The notes: generated by a model from the sequence alone, not told the origin. A stretch of 40,019 bases of DNA from Nostoc sp. UCD121 (GCF_014222285.1 NZ_JACKZS010000051.1:1-40019), one strand, 5' to 3'. Positions 8,278-17,629 are shown, numbered from the stretch's first letter. Numbers and translations are program-made.

Positions 8278-9129
8278 ATGTATCAACCACAAGAACTTTT
8301 TAACAACCTCTCACCATCCGAAATTAGCCGGACTTTACGCTTGAGTGGGATACCTGAAAAAGAGTTGTATACCGAGAATGATGCAGACAGGTTTCGTGAA
8401 TGTCGCACCTTAATTGAGCAGGGTGGAAATGATGAGGAAGTAATGGCTCTATTATCTCCAATTGTTGACAATGCACTGTCAGAAACTCAGGGAAATTCCT
8501 CGTCGTCAACGAAGAATGGAGGGAAAAAACAAGGGAAAAAAGGCCAATTACCATTAGATATTACTGAATTACTAGTTATTGCTCGTGAAAGAGGCTATAA
8601 AATCGCACTTTCTCAGGCTTTATTAATTTTCCAAGTCTGCGGACTATCTGAGCAAGATGAGTATAGCCCAGATGAGTGCGAACGCTTTCTTGAAACCTAC
8701 AAATCAATAAAAGAGCAAAACAAATCCTTTGAAGAAGTTGCAGCCAGCTTAACAACTCTAGGTAAAAGCGAAAATTCTCAACAATTAAAATTAGATGCAG
8801 TCATTGAGAATGTTAGTGAAAAAGCTGTAGCGGCAAGAGAAGATTTATCTAGCTTGATTGATAAAATTACTGCTGCTCAGGCTGAAGAAGCCCCAGAGTT
8901 AGTTCAATCACTTTACCTTAAAAATGTTGCACTGAAATTACAACAGAGCGATTCTGAAAATAACCTCTTCGCTCAATTAGAAGAAAGAATCATGGCTCGA
9001 ATCGCCGAAAAAAAGCAGCAGAGGGCACAGTTATCTGGAGTGACTTGGGAGACGACACCCTTACCATCTTCTTCGCCCACGCCGATGCTGTCGCCCAACG
9101 CATTAGAGAATGGAACGAATACCGATTAA
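8278..9129 (+). CDS. uncharacterised protein with two MerR-like helical repeats
   Basis: About 283 residues, starting at the ATG at 8278, nine bases after AGGAG; the in-frame ATG at 8272 is too close to that site. It contains an apparent internal duplication. Early on it reads LSPSEISRTLRLSGIPEKEL, then YTENDADRFRECRTLIEQG; later LDITELLVIARERGYKIALS, then YSPDECERFLETYKSIKEQN. A Lys/Gly-rich linker (KNGGKKQGKKG) joins them. Each unit resembles a MerR-like winged helix with a trailing helix. A long helical C-terminus and a Ser/Pro-rich tail follow. It probably binds DNA or a partner in the segregation operon, but the function is unknown. Its 3' end overlaps the next gene by 85 bp. Confidence 0.7.
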   Translation: MYQPQELFNNLSPSEISRTLRLSGIPEKELYTENDADRFRECRTLIEQGGNDEEVMALLSPIVDNALSETQGNSSSSTKNGGKKQGKKGQLPLDITELLVIARERGYKIALSQALLIFQVCGLSEQDEYSPDECERFLETYKSIKEQNKSFEEVAASLTTLGKSENSQQLKLDAVIENVSEKAVAAREDLSSLIDKITAAQAEEAPELVQSLYLKNVALKLQQSDSENNLFAQLEERIMARIAEKKQQRAQLSGVTWETTPLPSSSPTPMLSPNALENGTNTD

Positions 9130-9563
9130 AACAAGAAATTGCAGCCAAAGAACGCACTATTTATATTCAAGTCGAAAAAGCCTCCGATGCTAAAGCCAAT
9201 AAATTAGCTGCCCACAAGCTGGAAAAAATACAGGCATGGAACGAAGCACAACTAGAACGTCAAAAACTTCGTCAAAAACGCTTTGAACAGTTCAAAGGAC
9301 TTGTTTTTTGGCTCGGTGGTTGGGTCGGTTCTGGCCGCTCTGGTATTTTCTTTTTTGGCTCTGCCATGTTAGCTTCTGCGACTTTTGCAGGAGTAACAAT
9401 CATTAATCTGCCAACAAATCTTTCCTGTCCTGATCGCAAAAGTCCCTGTTATCTGGTATATCAAATGCGATTTAACAATAAAAGTGTGATTCTTCCACAA
9501 CAGACCAAGGATATTATTGCTGAGTATGAGCGCAATAAGAGTAAACCTAAACGGCGCAGATAA
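9045..9563 (+). CDS. uncharacterised single-span membrane protein with charged coiled coil
   Basis: A 172-residue frame opening at TTG 9045, with GGAG four bases upstream, inside the end of the preceding gene; this suggests translational coupling. Residues about 18-85 form a highly charged helix (QRIREWNEYRLKQEIAAKER, later AHKLEKIQAWNEAQLERQKL). A hydrophobic segment near 98-122 (IFFFGSAMLASATFAGVTII) is likely a membrane span. A Cys-containing external or internal loop (LSCPDRKSPCYLVYQ) and a basic C-terminus (KSKPKRRR) follow. No ATG lies near the start in this frame, so the N-terminus is uncertain. Last gene of the operon; a terminator-like hairpin follows it. Confidence 0.65.
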   Translation: MGDDTLTIFFAHADAVAQRIREWNEYRLKQEIAAKERTIYIQVEKASDAKANKLAAHKLEKIQAWNEAQLERQKLRQKRFEQFKGLVFWLGGWVGSGRSGIFFFGSAMLASATFAGVTIINLPTNLSCPDRKSPCYLVYQMRFNNKSVILPQQTKDIIAEYERNKSKPKRRR

Positions 9564-9571
9564 TTAATTTA

Positions 9572-9616
9572 TTAGAAGAGAAAATACTGTTAATTCTTCT
9601 CTAAGCAATTTTTTTA
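9572..9616 (+). terminator. imperfect hairpin and T-run after the actin-like operon
   Basis: TTAGAAGAGAA at 9572-9582 pairs imperfectly with TTCTTCTCTAA at 9594-9604, and a run of seven T follows at about 9609-9615. It is the first such structure downstream of the stop codon at 9563, so it is a reasonable intrinsic terminator, although the stem is AT-rich and contains mismatches. Confidence 0.45.
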
Positions 9617-9992
9617 GTCAGGTATAAGTCATTCCCTACAAGCTTTTGAAGCCATTGGATATCTGTATTTTTAGTCAGGTTTTCAAGTATGTTTTGTATT
9701 GCTCTGAGTTGCATTCCAGAAAGTCTAGATAGTCCTCAGCAGCGAAAGCGATTGATGCTTTTATCAAAGAGCTATGTGACAAGTAAACCTTAATATCTAG
9801 TAGCGGATTAGTTTTATGCAGGAGCAAAAGACGTTAGAAACTTATCAACAGGCGATCGCAATTTATGAAACTGCGATCGCTGCTTTACTTAACGATGCGT
9901 AACCGCCGTAGGTATCGCTTTTTTCACATATTCAGATAAAATCACTGTATTTGATGGATAAAAACTTTCTTTACAGCCTAACCTCACCGACT
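9617..9992. other. gene-poor stretch with a 28-codon ORF remnant
   Basis: No full gene is visible. A 28-codon frame at 9816-9902 (+) encodes MQEQKTLETYQQAIAIYETA followed by IAALLNDA. It has the look of a fragment of a helical repeat protein and carries two HIP1 octamers 21 bp apart (9852-9859 and 9873-9880). I would not annotate it as functional. Confidence 0.4.
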
Positions 9993-10523
9993 TTAATAGG
10001 AGGTGTCCTTATCGAAAGGTAAGCTGTCAGCATCCTCAAAGTTCCGCAGGTCTTGTTCCATCTGAATCCGGCGTTGGGCGTAGGTTCTGTTATCTTCAAT
10101 CTTTCCTCTCATCTGCCATGCACCAAAATTAATACCCTTTTCTGCGTATTTAGCAGACACTTTGTTGTAATCATCAACCTCGATTTTCTTACGCCACTCA
10201 AGCTGTTCGAGGGCACTTTCACTGATACCAATTTTCTGAGCGTATTCTACATATTCAGATTTGAGAGAACCATCTGGGTTAAACTCCTTTTTTTCTTGTT
10301 CGCTGAAGAAATCGTAGGCTGTGTAAATTGGCCACGGCTCTGGATCAGTCTCGTCTAAGTGCTTCCACTCATCATACTCTTCTTTTACTCTACGAGCGTA
10401 GTCATCGACTGCTTCTGGATGTGCGCCAAGAGATAATTTTTGTTGTCTTACTTCATCTTTTAAAGTTCCATCTGCATTGAATTCTTCCTTATGCATATTT
10501 ATCCAACGCTTAATTCTTGACAT
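9993..10523 (-). CDS. uncharacterised protein with duplicated EFNxDG motif
   Basis: A 176-residue acidic, soluble protein that I do not recognise. Two related segments are visible: EEFNADGTLKDEVRQQKLSL (residues 13-32) and KEFNPDGSLKSEYVEYAQKI (about 79-98), each followed by a helix rich in Glu, Lys and aromatic residues, so the gene probably arose by internal duplication. The DxDG-like words hint at calcium-binding loops, but the spacing is not that of a canonical EF-hand. It is divergent from the large polymerase-like gene, with only 47 bp between the two start codons, so both promoters share that small space and co-regulation is likely. Confidence 0.68.
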   Translation of the reverse strand: MSRIKRWINMHKEEFNADGTLKDEVRQQKLSLGAHPEAVDDYARRVKEEYDEWKHLDETDPEPWPIYTAYDFFSEQEKKEFNPDGSLKSEYVEYAQKIGISESALEQLEWRKKIEVDDYNKVSAKYAEKGINFGAWQMRGKIEDNRTYAQRRIQMEQDLRNFEDADSLPFDKDTSY

Positions 10524-10570
10524 ACAAACCTCTCAAGATATTAACCAAGTTCCATTAACTTCTTAAAACC

Positions 10571-13500
10571 ATGACTCTGGAAATTAAACATTTTGATCCC
10601 AGGCTCAATCAATGGATTTATACAGATGAGCGTCAAACTATTTTAACTGAAAATCTCAGTAATACTTTACTGGAATTTTACTTTCCTGATAAAAAATTCT
10701 CCTTTGGACATTCAGATGAATACAGTACAGAGGAAGACTTAAAAAATCATCCAGATGGACATATCTTACTATTATCTTCAAAAACTCGCTTACTTTATGG
10801 AGAAAAGGAATGTTTAGAAACGATTCAAAAAATCTGTCCAGATAGTAAAGATCGGGGGGCTTATGGTTCCATCTTCCTTGGGGCTTGTAAAAATGCGATT
10901 CACGAAAAACTAAACATTCTGGTAGTAGATGATTCTACTGATAACAGGGGTGTAAATGGAGGGATATTATCGAATGATTTAGCATATAAATTAGTTGGCG
11001 ATTGTTATGGGCAGATTTCAACACAGCTTTATGACAAAGTAACCTTAAGAGAATCCCAAGCAGATAAGAGCTATCGTGTAATTCAGCATCGATTTGGTTG
11101 GGTGGATGGAGTTGGAGAGGATACTACTAAATACCGTTTTGGCAAAGGAACACTCCGACCATACAGACTAGATAGAATAGAATATGCAGATCCTAAGAGC
11201 AAACCAAAAATAGACATAATTCTCCCCGTAAGCAGTTTTAAGGGAACAGACAAGGATAGACCCAAAGGCGCTACTAAACCGCAGATTCAACCAGGATTAT
11301 ATCAGCAAAATATTTGGTTAGCCGAAAAAGGACAATCTCAAAAAGGACAGATGTCTATCTCCCAATTGTTGGCATCTTTCCCTCATGGGCTTAAAGATTT
11401 TGCCGAAGAACTAGAGGTACAAGCTCAAAGATTAGTCTCTATTCAAGATGACCCAAGAATTGTTGCTGCTTACTATTGTGAAAGATATGAAAAACGTAAA
11501 GAATCATTGAGCCAAAATAAATTAGAAACAGGAGAAGTCACAAATATTGAAACAGATGTTAAAAACTTAGAGAGAAATGATGGCTTAGATGCAGATGAGG
11601 AGTTGGATGACAAGAGTACTAAAGATGACTTATTCATGTACAAACTCATTAAATCCGATTTACTTGGGCATCAGCAGTTATTAGAAACTGAGAAGGTCAA
11701 ACAGGAATTAAATCGGTTTGTACAAAGTGAGTGGCGAGATATTGCTGTTGGGAAAACGCTTACTTTTGACCGAGGAATGATTATTCCCTCCAAGGAACTC
11801 AAAAATGGTGAAATTTGTATCTCTTGGCTTGATGAGCAAGAAAAAATTCTTAACTTCCGTTCTCCTTTCCTCAACTCTAATGGTTTGTGTGTTTCTAATA
11901 ATAAATATGTTAAGGATCAGTTAGGGCCAGATGGTAAACCCTTAGAAGGCATAATTGTAGTCAATGACGAAGACCACAAGCGCATACAGCAAAGAATTAC
12001 AGAGTTAGAAGCGCGAGGGGTCGATGTTGATTTTATCGACCCAGCAGAAACCGAATCAGAACGCCAAGCACGAGACTACGATGGTGACTGCATTGGTGTG
12101 GCAAGAGCTAGCTTATATCCTAATTTAACAGCAGAGGCAGAGCGAAGAAATCTTTCCCAAAACGCCTATTCGCCCACGGTTAAGCTCAAAAAACAATCAT
12201 TTTATGATCCCACCGATGGAAGCCAGCCCCCATTTGAAAAAATAGCTATCCACATGAGTGATAGCATCAGCGTGGGCATAATCAACAATCAAGTGACGGC
12301 ACTGGAGGCATTAGAATCAGAAATTGAGGTACTAAACACTTATGGTACTTTAGAACAAAAATCAGAATATTTAGAGCAAGTATCTAGCCATTATCAAAGT
12401 TTATTTGAACAGGAAGATGACCAGAAGCCCAAACCAATTAGAGCAGAGTACAAACCCTTCATGCAATCTGTTGTAGCTCTAGCGGAGAATCCTAACAGAA
12501 CGCTAGATATTATTGAACAGGCAATGGATGTTAACCGCCTGATGTACCGAGAAATGATTGGTGAAGGATGTTATCAGAATCAAATAGCGGTTGATTTATT
12601 CAAAAGTGCTAAAAAACCGGAGATGGATAAAATCCGGGAAAACAGCCGCTACTTGTATCGTGATGTTAATTATATTAAAGATAAGAAATCTTCGTCAGTT
12701 TATTTAAACACGGGGATAACACCAAAGGGCTACTCCCCAGTAGAATTATTGATTAGCCAAACTAATAAATATTTCCAAGAATCACAGTTAGAATCGCGTC
12801 CCATAGTCCAGTTTAAAGACTTATTCAAAGGAGTAGAATTTACACCACAGCAGAAATTTGCAGCGATCGCCGCCAAATACGAATTTGATCTGAAGTTCAA
12901 TGCTGCGGTTCGTGCCTCAAGGCGGCGAGAAACAGAGTCTGGCCCTAGCACAATTATTCAAACGAATTCAGGAACGCAACTCGAAATTACCAACCTCACC
13001 CGCTACGGGCATCCCCTAATCTGGAAAGCCCAGACACTTAATATTCGCTTAGATGAGATTAAATTCACAAACAGTGAACGCCCCCATAAATTATTAGCAG
13101 TTGCACAGATAGATGACGAGGTTGGGTCAGATGGAAAACCCGCTTACCGCAACCTGGGGACAGTTAGCCAACAATCTGTGACTGACCACAACCTCAAGGC
13201 GGGGATGACCATGCAGGGAGCTAAACTCTTAGAACTAAAACCAGAACTTACTAGAAGCCAAACTAAACTACTCTTTACCTTGGCAAATGATGCAGCAGAA
13301 GCATTTTATGCGAAAATCCCAGAGTCAGAAAAACTTGCATCCGCCGCCGCCGCTTGGAACATCTGTGCATCCCGCCAGGATGAACTCGAAGTTGCAAGAA
13401 AAGAAAACGCAAACCCCCAAGCGATCGCTAAAAAAGTCTCTAATTTTGCCTTCGCTGCTTTCCCCAATGAGATTATCTCCCGCTTGGAGAAACTGCAATT

Positions 13501-15355
13501 TAGCGAACCGAAGTTAGTCACACTTTCGGATGAAGCGAATCAATTTTTGGGTCGAGACTGGAACGCTCATGAAAAACACGCGATAGAAATTAGGGCTAGC
13601 CACCACCCACCGGGACACGAACGCCACGTTTCCAGATTGTTATTTGTCCAGGATAGTGACGGCGAATATAAGGAATTCGCCATGCTGGAGACAAGAACTG
13701 GAATGTTACCAATTGGTACGAAAGCACAAGCCAGTATGGTTGGGGTAGAACCTGCTACTGCCAAAGCAACTATTGGGCTGCCAGGAAATGAACCCATTGA
13801 CATTACCATCCGCGAACTTAAAAACTTCTCTTATGCGGGACAGGTTTTTAATGCCGAACCGGTTAACTTAGAATTTGGCACTGTGCCGATGACTGATAAA
13901 ACAGTAAAAATTAAGTTAGATGGTAAAACATTAGGGGAGTTAGACAGCGATTCTGTCCAGCAGTTAAAACAAGTTGATTACTTAAAAAATGGTAATCCCC
14001 TAAAATTAAAGCTCACGTCAATCTCTGAAACAGGAGATCAAGCTTTTGTCCTGGGTGAATCTCCCAATGGTAATCTCCTCAAAATCAATAAAATCAACTT
14101 TTATGATTTTTCTGGTCAGTCATTTTCGGATCGAGATTACCGAAAACTGACTATCGAAACGCCACCTTTAAAAACTAGAGATGCTGTATTTTTAAATGGT
14201 GAACCCTTGGGGGTATTACATTTCAAGAAAGACAAAGATGCGCTCAGACAGCTTGGACTACTCAAAACTGGACAACTTACACCCGCTCCCGCGATCATTG
14301 AAAGTAATTTCTCTGTGATTTGCGCTCAAATGGACTCTAATACCGTTGAATATCCCCAGAAGTGGACGAAGGAATTTCAGGTTTTTGGGACTCAATCGGT
14401 TAATTCTGAACAACAAGACATGATTGAGAGTAGTGGGAAAATTCTACATCATATTAAAGAGCGTCCTACTTTCTTATTTTCGACAGAATCAAACAAAAAA
14501 CTTGGAGTCATGGGCTTGGCTGTTGACAACCAGAAAGCTGAGACTGTGACTAAATGGTTAACTGCTCAAAAAGTTGAATGGCAGCAAGTACCAACAGAAG
14601 ATGTTATCAGGGAAACCAAAAAAGGTCTAGCAGTATTTCACTTGGTTGATAGCTCCATCCCTGCCAAAACTTTAGAGAGCATGGCCAAGAAATTTGGGGC
14701 TGTGATTGAAACGGATAGTGAGTATCAACAAAGGGTTAATTCCCTCGCCACACGACCGCAGTTTTTGAAACCACCAGAACAAACAGCACAATCCCCACCT
14801 AACCAATCAACTCTATTACTCTCCACTACTCCTTTTACACCAGACATTAGTAATGGTGCGAAAACCGAACCTCTAAGTGTAGAGAAGCTCCCGACAGTCA
14901 CTATTGATGACTTGAGAAATTGGTACAATGTCGCAGATAAGTTAGGGAAGCCGGAGAATTACAAAAAACGCATTGTAGAAGTGGCCAATCAGTTTAAAGC
15001 TGGTGAGCAATTATCAGCCGAAGCGTTGACAGTAATGAATAAAGATAAATTTGAACTTGAAGCCATCAGTCGGTTGACTCAAATTGCTCAAAGGATTGGC
15101 ATGGTTTTGGGACAATCTCAGCAAGATGGTTTCACTGAAGTTAAAGGCAAGGTTTATGACCTCAGCTTTAACACTGAGCGCAAAGATTTGACTATCCAAC
15201 AGAAAAATGGAGATGTAGTTTTAGGTGTTCAATCAGGCAAAGTGCATACCTCACGAGTCACGCCTGAAATTATAAAAACTTTTGAAGGAGCTAACTCTCT
15301 TCTTGACAAGACTTACTTTTCTTATCAAGCCCAGTCAAGAGAAATTCATAGATAA
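10571..15355 (+). CDS. putative single-chain two-barrel RNA polymerase-like protein (QDE-1/YonO type)
   Basis: A 1594-residue protein whose N-terminal third follows the order of motifs in RNA polymerases built from two double-psi beta-barrels on one chain. Barrel 1, about 115-228: VNGGILSNDLAYKLVGD (compare the G-x-IS-x-x-LA step of eukaryotic RdRPs), then IQHRFGW and RFGKGTLRP (the R..KG step, K192), then DIILPVSSFKG (K224, compare S-M-x-K). Barrel 2: LNFRSPFLNSNGLCV (about 428-442; compare RNPCLHPGD), then RDYDGDCIGVA, where D502, D504 and D506 match the metal-binding DbDGD consensus. SDSISVGIINNQ (563-574) corresponds to the LGxIAN helix after the catalytic loop. Residues beyond about 750 are beta-rich and unfamiliar; 1490-1594 form a separate C-terminal domain. 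Predicted role: plasmid-encoded transcription or primer synthesis. Motif homology is convincing by eye; activity is inference. It could be an inactive DNA-binding relative. Confidence 0.7.
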   Translation: MTLEIKHFDPRLNQWIYTDERQTILTENLSNTLLEFYFPDKKFSFGHSDEYSTEEDLKNHPDGHILLLSSKTRLLYGEKECLETIQKICPDSKDRGAYGSIFLGACKNAIHEKLNILVVDDSTDNRGVNGGILSNDLAYKLVGDCYGQISTQLYDKVTLRESQADKSYRVIQHRFGWVDGVGEDTTKYRFGKGTLRPYRLDRIEYADPKSKPKIDIILPVSSFKGTDKDRPKGATKPQIQPGLYQQNIWLAEKGQSQKGQMSISQLLASFPHGLKDFAEELEVQAQRLVSIQDDPRIVAAYYCERYEKRKESLSQNKLETGEVTNIETDVKNLERNDGLDADEELDDKSTKDDLFMYKLIKSDLLGHQQLLETEKVKQELNRFVQSEWRDIAVGKTLTFDRGMIIPSKELKNGEICISWLDEQEKILNFRSPFLNSNGLCVSNNKYVKDQLGPDGKPLEGIIVVNDEDHKRIQQRITELEARGVDVDFIDPAETESERQARDYDGDCIGVARASLYPNLTAEAERRNLSQNAYSPTVKLKKQSFYDPTDGSQPPFEKIAIHMSDSISVGIINNQVTALEALESEIEVLNTYGTLEQKSEYLEQVSSHYQSLFEQEDDQKPKPIRAEYKPFMQSVVALAENPNRTLDIIEQAMDVNRLMYREMIGEGCYQNQIAVDLFKSAKKPEMDKIRENSRYLYRDVNYIKDKKSSSVYLNTGITPKGYSPVELLISQTNKYFQESQLESRPIVQFKDLFKGVEFTPQQKFAAIAAKYEFDLKFNAAVRASRRRETESGPSTIIQTNSGTQLEITNLTRYGHPLIWKAQTLNIRLDEIKFTNSERPHKLLAVAQIDDEVGSDGKPAYRNLGTVSQQSVTDHNLKAGMTMQGAKLLELKPELTRSQTKLLFTLANDAAEAFYAKIPESEKLASAAAAWNICASRQDELEVARKENANPQAIAKKVSNFAFAAFPNEIISRLEKLQFSEPKLVTLSDEANQFLGRDWNAHEKHAIEIRASHHPPGHERHVSRLLFVQDSDGEYKEFAMLETRTGMLPIGTKAQASMVGVEPATAKATIGLPGNEPIDITIRELKNFSYAGQVFNAEPVNLEFGTVPMTDKTVKIKLDGKTLGELDSDSVQQLKQVDYLKNGNPLKLKLTSISETGDQAFVLGESPNGNLLKINKINFYDFSGQSFSDRDYRKLTIETPPLKTRDAVFLNGEPLGVLHFKKDKDALRQLGLLKTGQLTPAPAIIESNFSVICAQMDSNTVEYPQKWTKEFQVFGTQSVNSEQQDMIESSGKILHHIKERPTFLFSTESNKKLGVMGLAVDNQKAETVTKWLTAQKVEWQQVPTEDVIRETKKGLAVFHLVDSSIPAKTLESMAKKFGAVIETDSEYQQRVNSLATRPQFLKPPEQTAQSPPNQSTLLLSTTPFTPDISNGAKTEPLSVEKLPTVTIDDLRNWYNVADKLGKPENYKKRIVEVANQFKAGEQLSAEALTVMNKDKFELEAISRLTQIAQRIGMVLGQSQQDGFTEVKGKVYDLSFNTERKDLTIQQKNGDVVLGVQSGKVHTSRVTPEIIKTFEGANSLLDKTYFSYQAQSREIHR

Positions 15356-15437
15356 TATAGGAGCAACGCGATTTTGTGAGAATTATGCGTTCTAGGCAGT
15401 TCTTACAGTAGGAGTAAAAATAAATCCAGTAACTTTT

Positions 15438-16067
15438 ATGAGTCAAACACAATCGGAACTAAAGCTACTGACCTTCGATGAATTTATCGAATGGTATCCA
15501 GAAAACTCAGAAGTACGTTATGAATTACATGATGGGGTGATTGTGGAGATGCCAAAGCCTAAAGGGGAGCATTCTGATTTGGCTGGTTTTTTGATTGAAG
15601 AATTACTGATCACAATTAGAGAGATGGGTAAGCGCGGTATCTGGACTATACCGAAAGAATCGATTATTAAACCATACCGAGACAAATCAGGGTACGAACC
15701 GGATATTATTGTTTTAAATCAAGAAACTATTGATACTGAAACGCGCTGGAAGAAAGAATCAGTTATCCATAATGCTAGTTCGGTCAAACTAATAGTTGAA
15801 GTAGTGTCAACCAACTGGCAGGATGATTATTACGATAAGCTTCGTGACTATGAAGCTATGGGTATACCTGAATATTGGATTGTGGATTATGCAGCTTTGG
15901 GTGGACGTGTATTTATTGGTAGTCCCAAAGTTCCGACTATTTTTGTCTGTGAACTTATTGATGGCGAATATCAAATGACACCCTTTAGAGAAACAAACCT
16001 TATAGTGTCTCCTACTTTTTTGCAGTTGAATCTAACCGCACAACAAGTTTTTGACTCGGTGATTTAA
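15438..16067 (+). CDS. Uma2 family endonuclease-like protein
   Basis: A 209-residue PD-(D/E)XK-fold protein of the Uma2 (DUF820) family, which is greatly expanded in cyanobacteria; the biological role of most members is unknown. Seen: N-terminal LLTFDEFIEWYPENSEVRYE and LHDGVIVEMPKPKGEHSDLA; the core YEPDIIVLNQE (first acidic residue) and VKLIVEVVSTNWQDDYYDKL, RDYEAMGIPEYWIVD, which is the family signature. The length is normal for the family. It lies 82 bp after the polymerase-like gene, possibly on the same transcript; a distant AGGAG at about 15411 is too far upstream to serve as ribosome site. It converges with the segregation genes at 16369-17629. Confidence 0.88.
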   Translation: MSQTQSELKLLTFDEFIEWYPENSEVRYELHDGVIVEMPKPKGEHSDLAGFLIEELLITIREMGKRGIWTIPKESIIKPYRDKSGYEPDIIVLNQETIDTETRWKKESVIHNASSVKLIVEVVSTNWQDDYYDKLRDYEAMGIPEYWIVDYAALGGRVFIGSPKVPTIFVCELIDGEYQMTPFRETNLIVSPTFLQLNLTAQQVFDSVI

Positions 16068-16148
16068 ACTTTTTAGAGTTCAAAAAATTGTCAATGCAAG
16101 ATTTTTAAACCTTACAGCGCTTTCGGCTATTATGCAATATAGTTTTCT

Positions 16149-16195
16149 CCTTGCCCCTCTCCCAATACTTGTCGGTTAAGGGGGAAAGGGGAAGG
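16149..16195. terminator. GC-rich imperfect hairpin between convergent genes
   Basis: CCTTGCCCCTCTCCC at 16149-16163 can pair with GGGGGAAAGGGGAAGG at 16180-16195, with one bulge and a mismatch, around a 16-base loop, and a run of A follows. It sits in the 301-bp gap between the convergent Uma2 and small partner genes, where a two-way terminator is expected. The purine/pyrimidine-tract character is also common in cyanobacterial spacers, so this is tentative. The rest of the gap (16196-16368) shows nothing else I can name. Confidence 0.4.
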
Positions 16196-16368
16196 GGAAA
16201 AAGGAAATAAAAACCTTTAACCCAAACCCAGTAACCTTTTCCCAAAACCAAATTCTGAGTTGAAAATGCAAAACCCGATAGGAATTTACGCAAAACAAGT
16301 GTAAATTCCACTTACCACCCTTAAAGCTAATTCCCCATCTTTAGCGTGTTGCCAACTTCCTGTGACGG

Positions 16369-16659
16369 TTACAAATCAAAATCAAGGTTGAATGTTTCTC
16401 CTGAAGAATCTTCTTCTTTCTCCTCTGGAAATGGAGTTTGAGTCCAAGACGTGAGTTGGTTTGATTCAGTATTAATAGGTGAGTCAGGTAAAAGTTGTGC
16501 AGGTAATCCAGCCTTGATAAAAACAAAATAGCAATCAACTATAAAGTAAAGCGTGTCCAGGTAACTTTTATCTAGTTTTTGCGATTCTGCAAATATGCGC
16601 TCTCGGTAATTATCTTTGAGGCGAACTTTTTCCGGTGCTAAGTCTTTTTTATCTACCAT
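16369..16659 (-). CDS. small partner of the actin-like ATPase, possible ParR-type adaptor
   Basis: A 96-residue protein with a basic N-terminal half (KVRLKDNYRERIFAESQKLD) and an acidic, Pro/Thr-rich C-terminus ending in ETFNLDFDL. It starts 10 bp after the stop of the actin-like gene, the arrangement of parM-parR operons. A basic DNA-binding head with an acidic tail that contacts the filament is the ParR design, and its size is right. No clear ribbon-helix-helix can be read from the sequence. The adaptor role is inferred mainly from position. Confidence 0.68.
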   Translation of the reverse strand: MVDKKDLAPEKVRLKDNYRERIFAESQKLDKSYLDTLYFIVDCYFVFIKAGLPAQLLPDSPINTESNQLTSWTQTPFPEEKEEDSSGETFNLDFDL

Positions 16660-16669
16660 TGTTATAACT

Positions 16670-17629
16670 TTACTTAAAAGATGTAGTAGTTGGGTTCTTA
16701 CTGTTAATGGTTTTTGCCATCTCTAAAAGCCCAGAGACATTGGCTTCTACCGGATTTTCGAGGATTTTGAAGCCGTTTTTCTCCAGCAGCTTCTTAAATC
16801 CTGGTAAGAGGCAACCTCCACCAATCGCCCAGATTTCATCCCCTTGGTGCTTGGCATCAAGTGTCAGATTCACCACTTTCTTCAAGTATTTTTCATACCA
16901 ATCTTTCAAAGAAGCACTGTATATATCTTTGATATCGATGTCACGGCTGTACTTGGTATGTCCCATCTCTAGACAAAATCGGATTTTGGATGGATCTCCG
17001 ATTTTTCCGCCATTCAAATGTTTCATCTTTTGGGATATATCATCGATGAGAACTTCTACACCGATGGGGTAAGCAGTGTGAACTTCTCGCTGACCCCGGT
17101 TGTAACGAGAATAGAGAGTCGTTCCATTGCCAAAGTCTAAAATGGTTAATTTTTTGGGTAGTGGATGCCCAAATAATGCACCCATACCCTCTAGTACAAC
17201 TTTCAGCACTTCTACTTTCACGTCTGATTGCTTGCCAGCAAGTATTGGCTGATATTCTCCATTGAGTACTTTTTGTAATTCTTCAGCCAGACCGACATCA
17301 TGTAAGCTAACAACTAATTTTAAGTGCCAAGCCTTACGGTGTGGGAGATGTGCCAATGCACCCAATAAAGTCAACAACGCATTATTGACTTTATTTTCAT
17401 TATTGTCTGTGTTGCGGTCAAAATAATTCCCTGTCCGGTAAGCAGACTCTCCGACTGTGTAAGCAGTGCCGTTAAAAACTACTCGTCCGGGTACATCTTC
17501 CATCTCGGCATTGGTTATATAGCTGGGGACACGAACCACTTCAAACCCTTCGACTAAAAGTTTTAGGCTTCCGTAACCGTTATCGAAACCCGCCGGAAAA
17601 ATTTTTTGCAACGTGTGAATGTTTGGCAT
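16670..17629 (-). CDS. actin-like ATPase (ParM/Alp-type), second copy in window
   Basis: A 319-residue actin-fold protein: phosphate-1 loop AGFDNGYGSLKLLV at about 13-26, VGESAYRTG, phosphate-2 loop LTILDFGNGTTLYSRY near 160, and adenosine motif IWAIGGGCLLPGFKKLL near the C-terminus. The architecture (a short D-N-G-x-x-x-x-K N-terminus) is like the archaeal/bacterial ParM relatives known as Alp or MamK-like segregation actins. It forms a two-gene operon with the protein at 16369. The upstream 416-bp gap holds inverted repeats suitable as a centromere and operator. It is only distantly similar to the actin-like protein at 6536, so the plasmid carries two unrelated filament systems. Confidence 0.8.
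   Translation of the reverse strand: MPNIHTLQKIFPAGFDNGYGSLKLLVEGFEVVRVPSYITNAEMEDVPGRVVFNGTAYTVGESAYRTGNYFDRNTDNNENKVNNALLTLLGALAHLPHRKAWHLKLVVSLHDVGLAEELQKVLNGEYQPILAGKQSDVKVEVLKVVLEGMGALFGHPLPKKLTILDFGNGTTLYSRYNRGQREVHTAYPIGVEVLIDDISQKMKHLNGGKIGDPSKIRFCLEMGHTKYSRDIDIKDIYSASLKDWYEKYLKKVVNLTLDAKHQGDEIWAIGGGCLLPGFKKLLEKNGFKILENPVEANVSGLLEMAKTINSKNPTTTSFK

Noticed and set aside
10910..10970. ILVVDDSTDN in the large protein looks like the start of a response-regulator receiver domain
   Set aside because: No phosphorylated Asp, Thr/Ser or Lys positions follow, and the stretch fits better as the first strand and loop of polymerase barrel 1.
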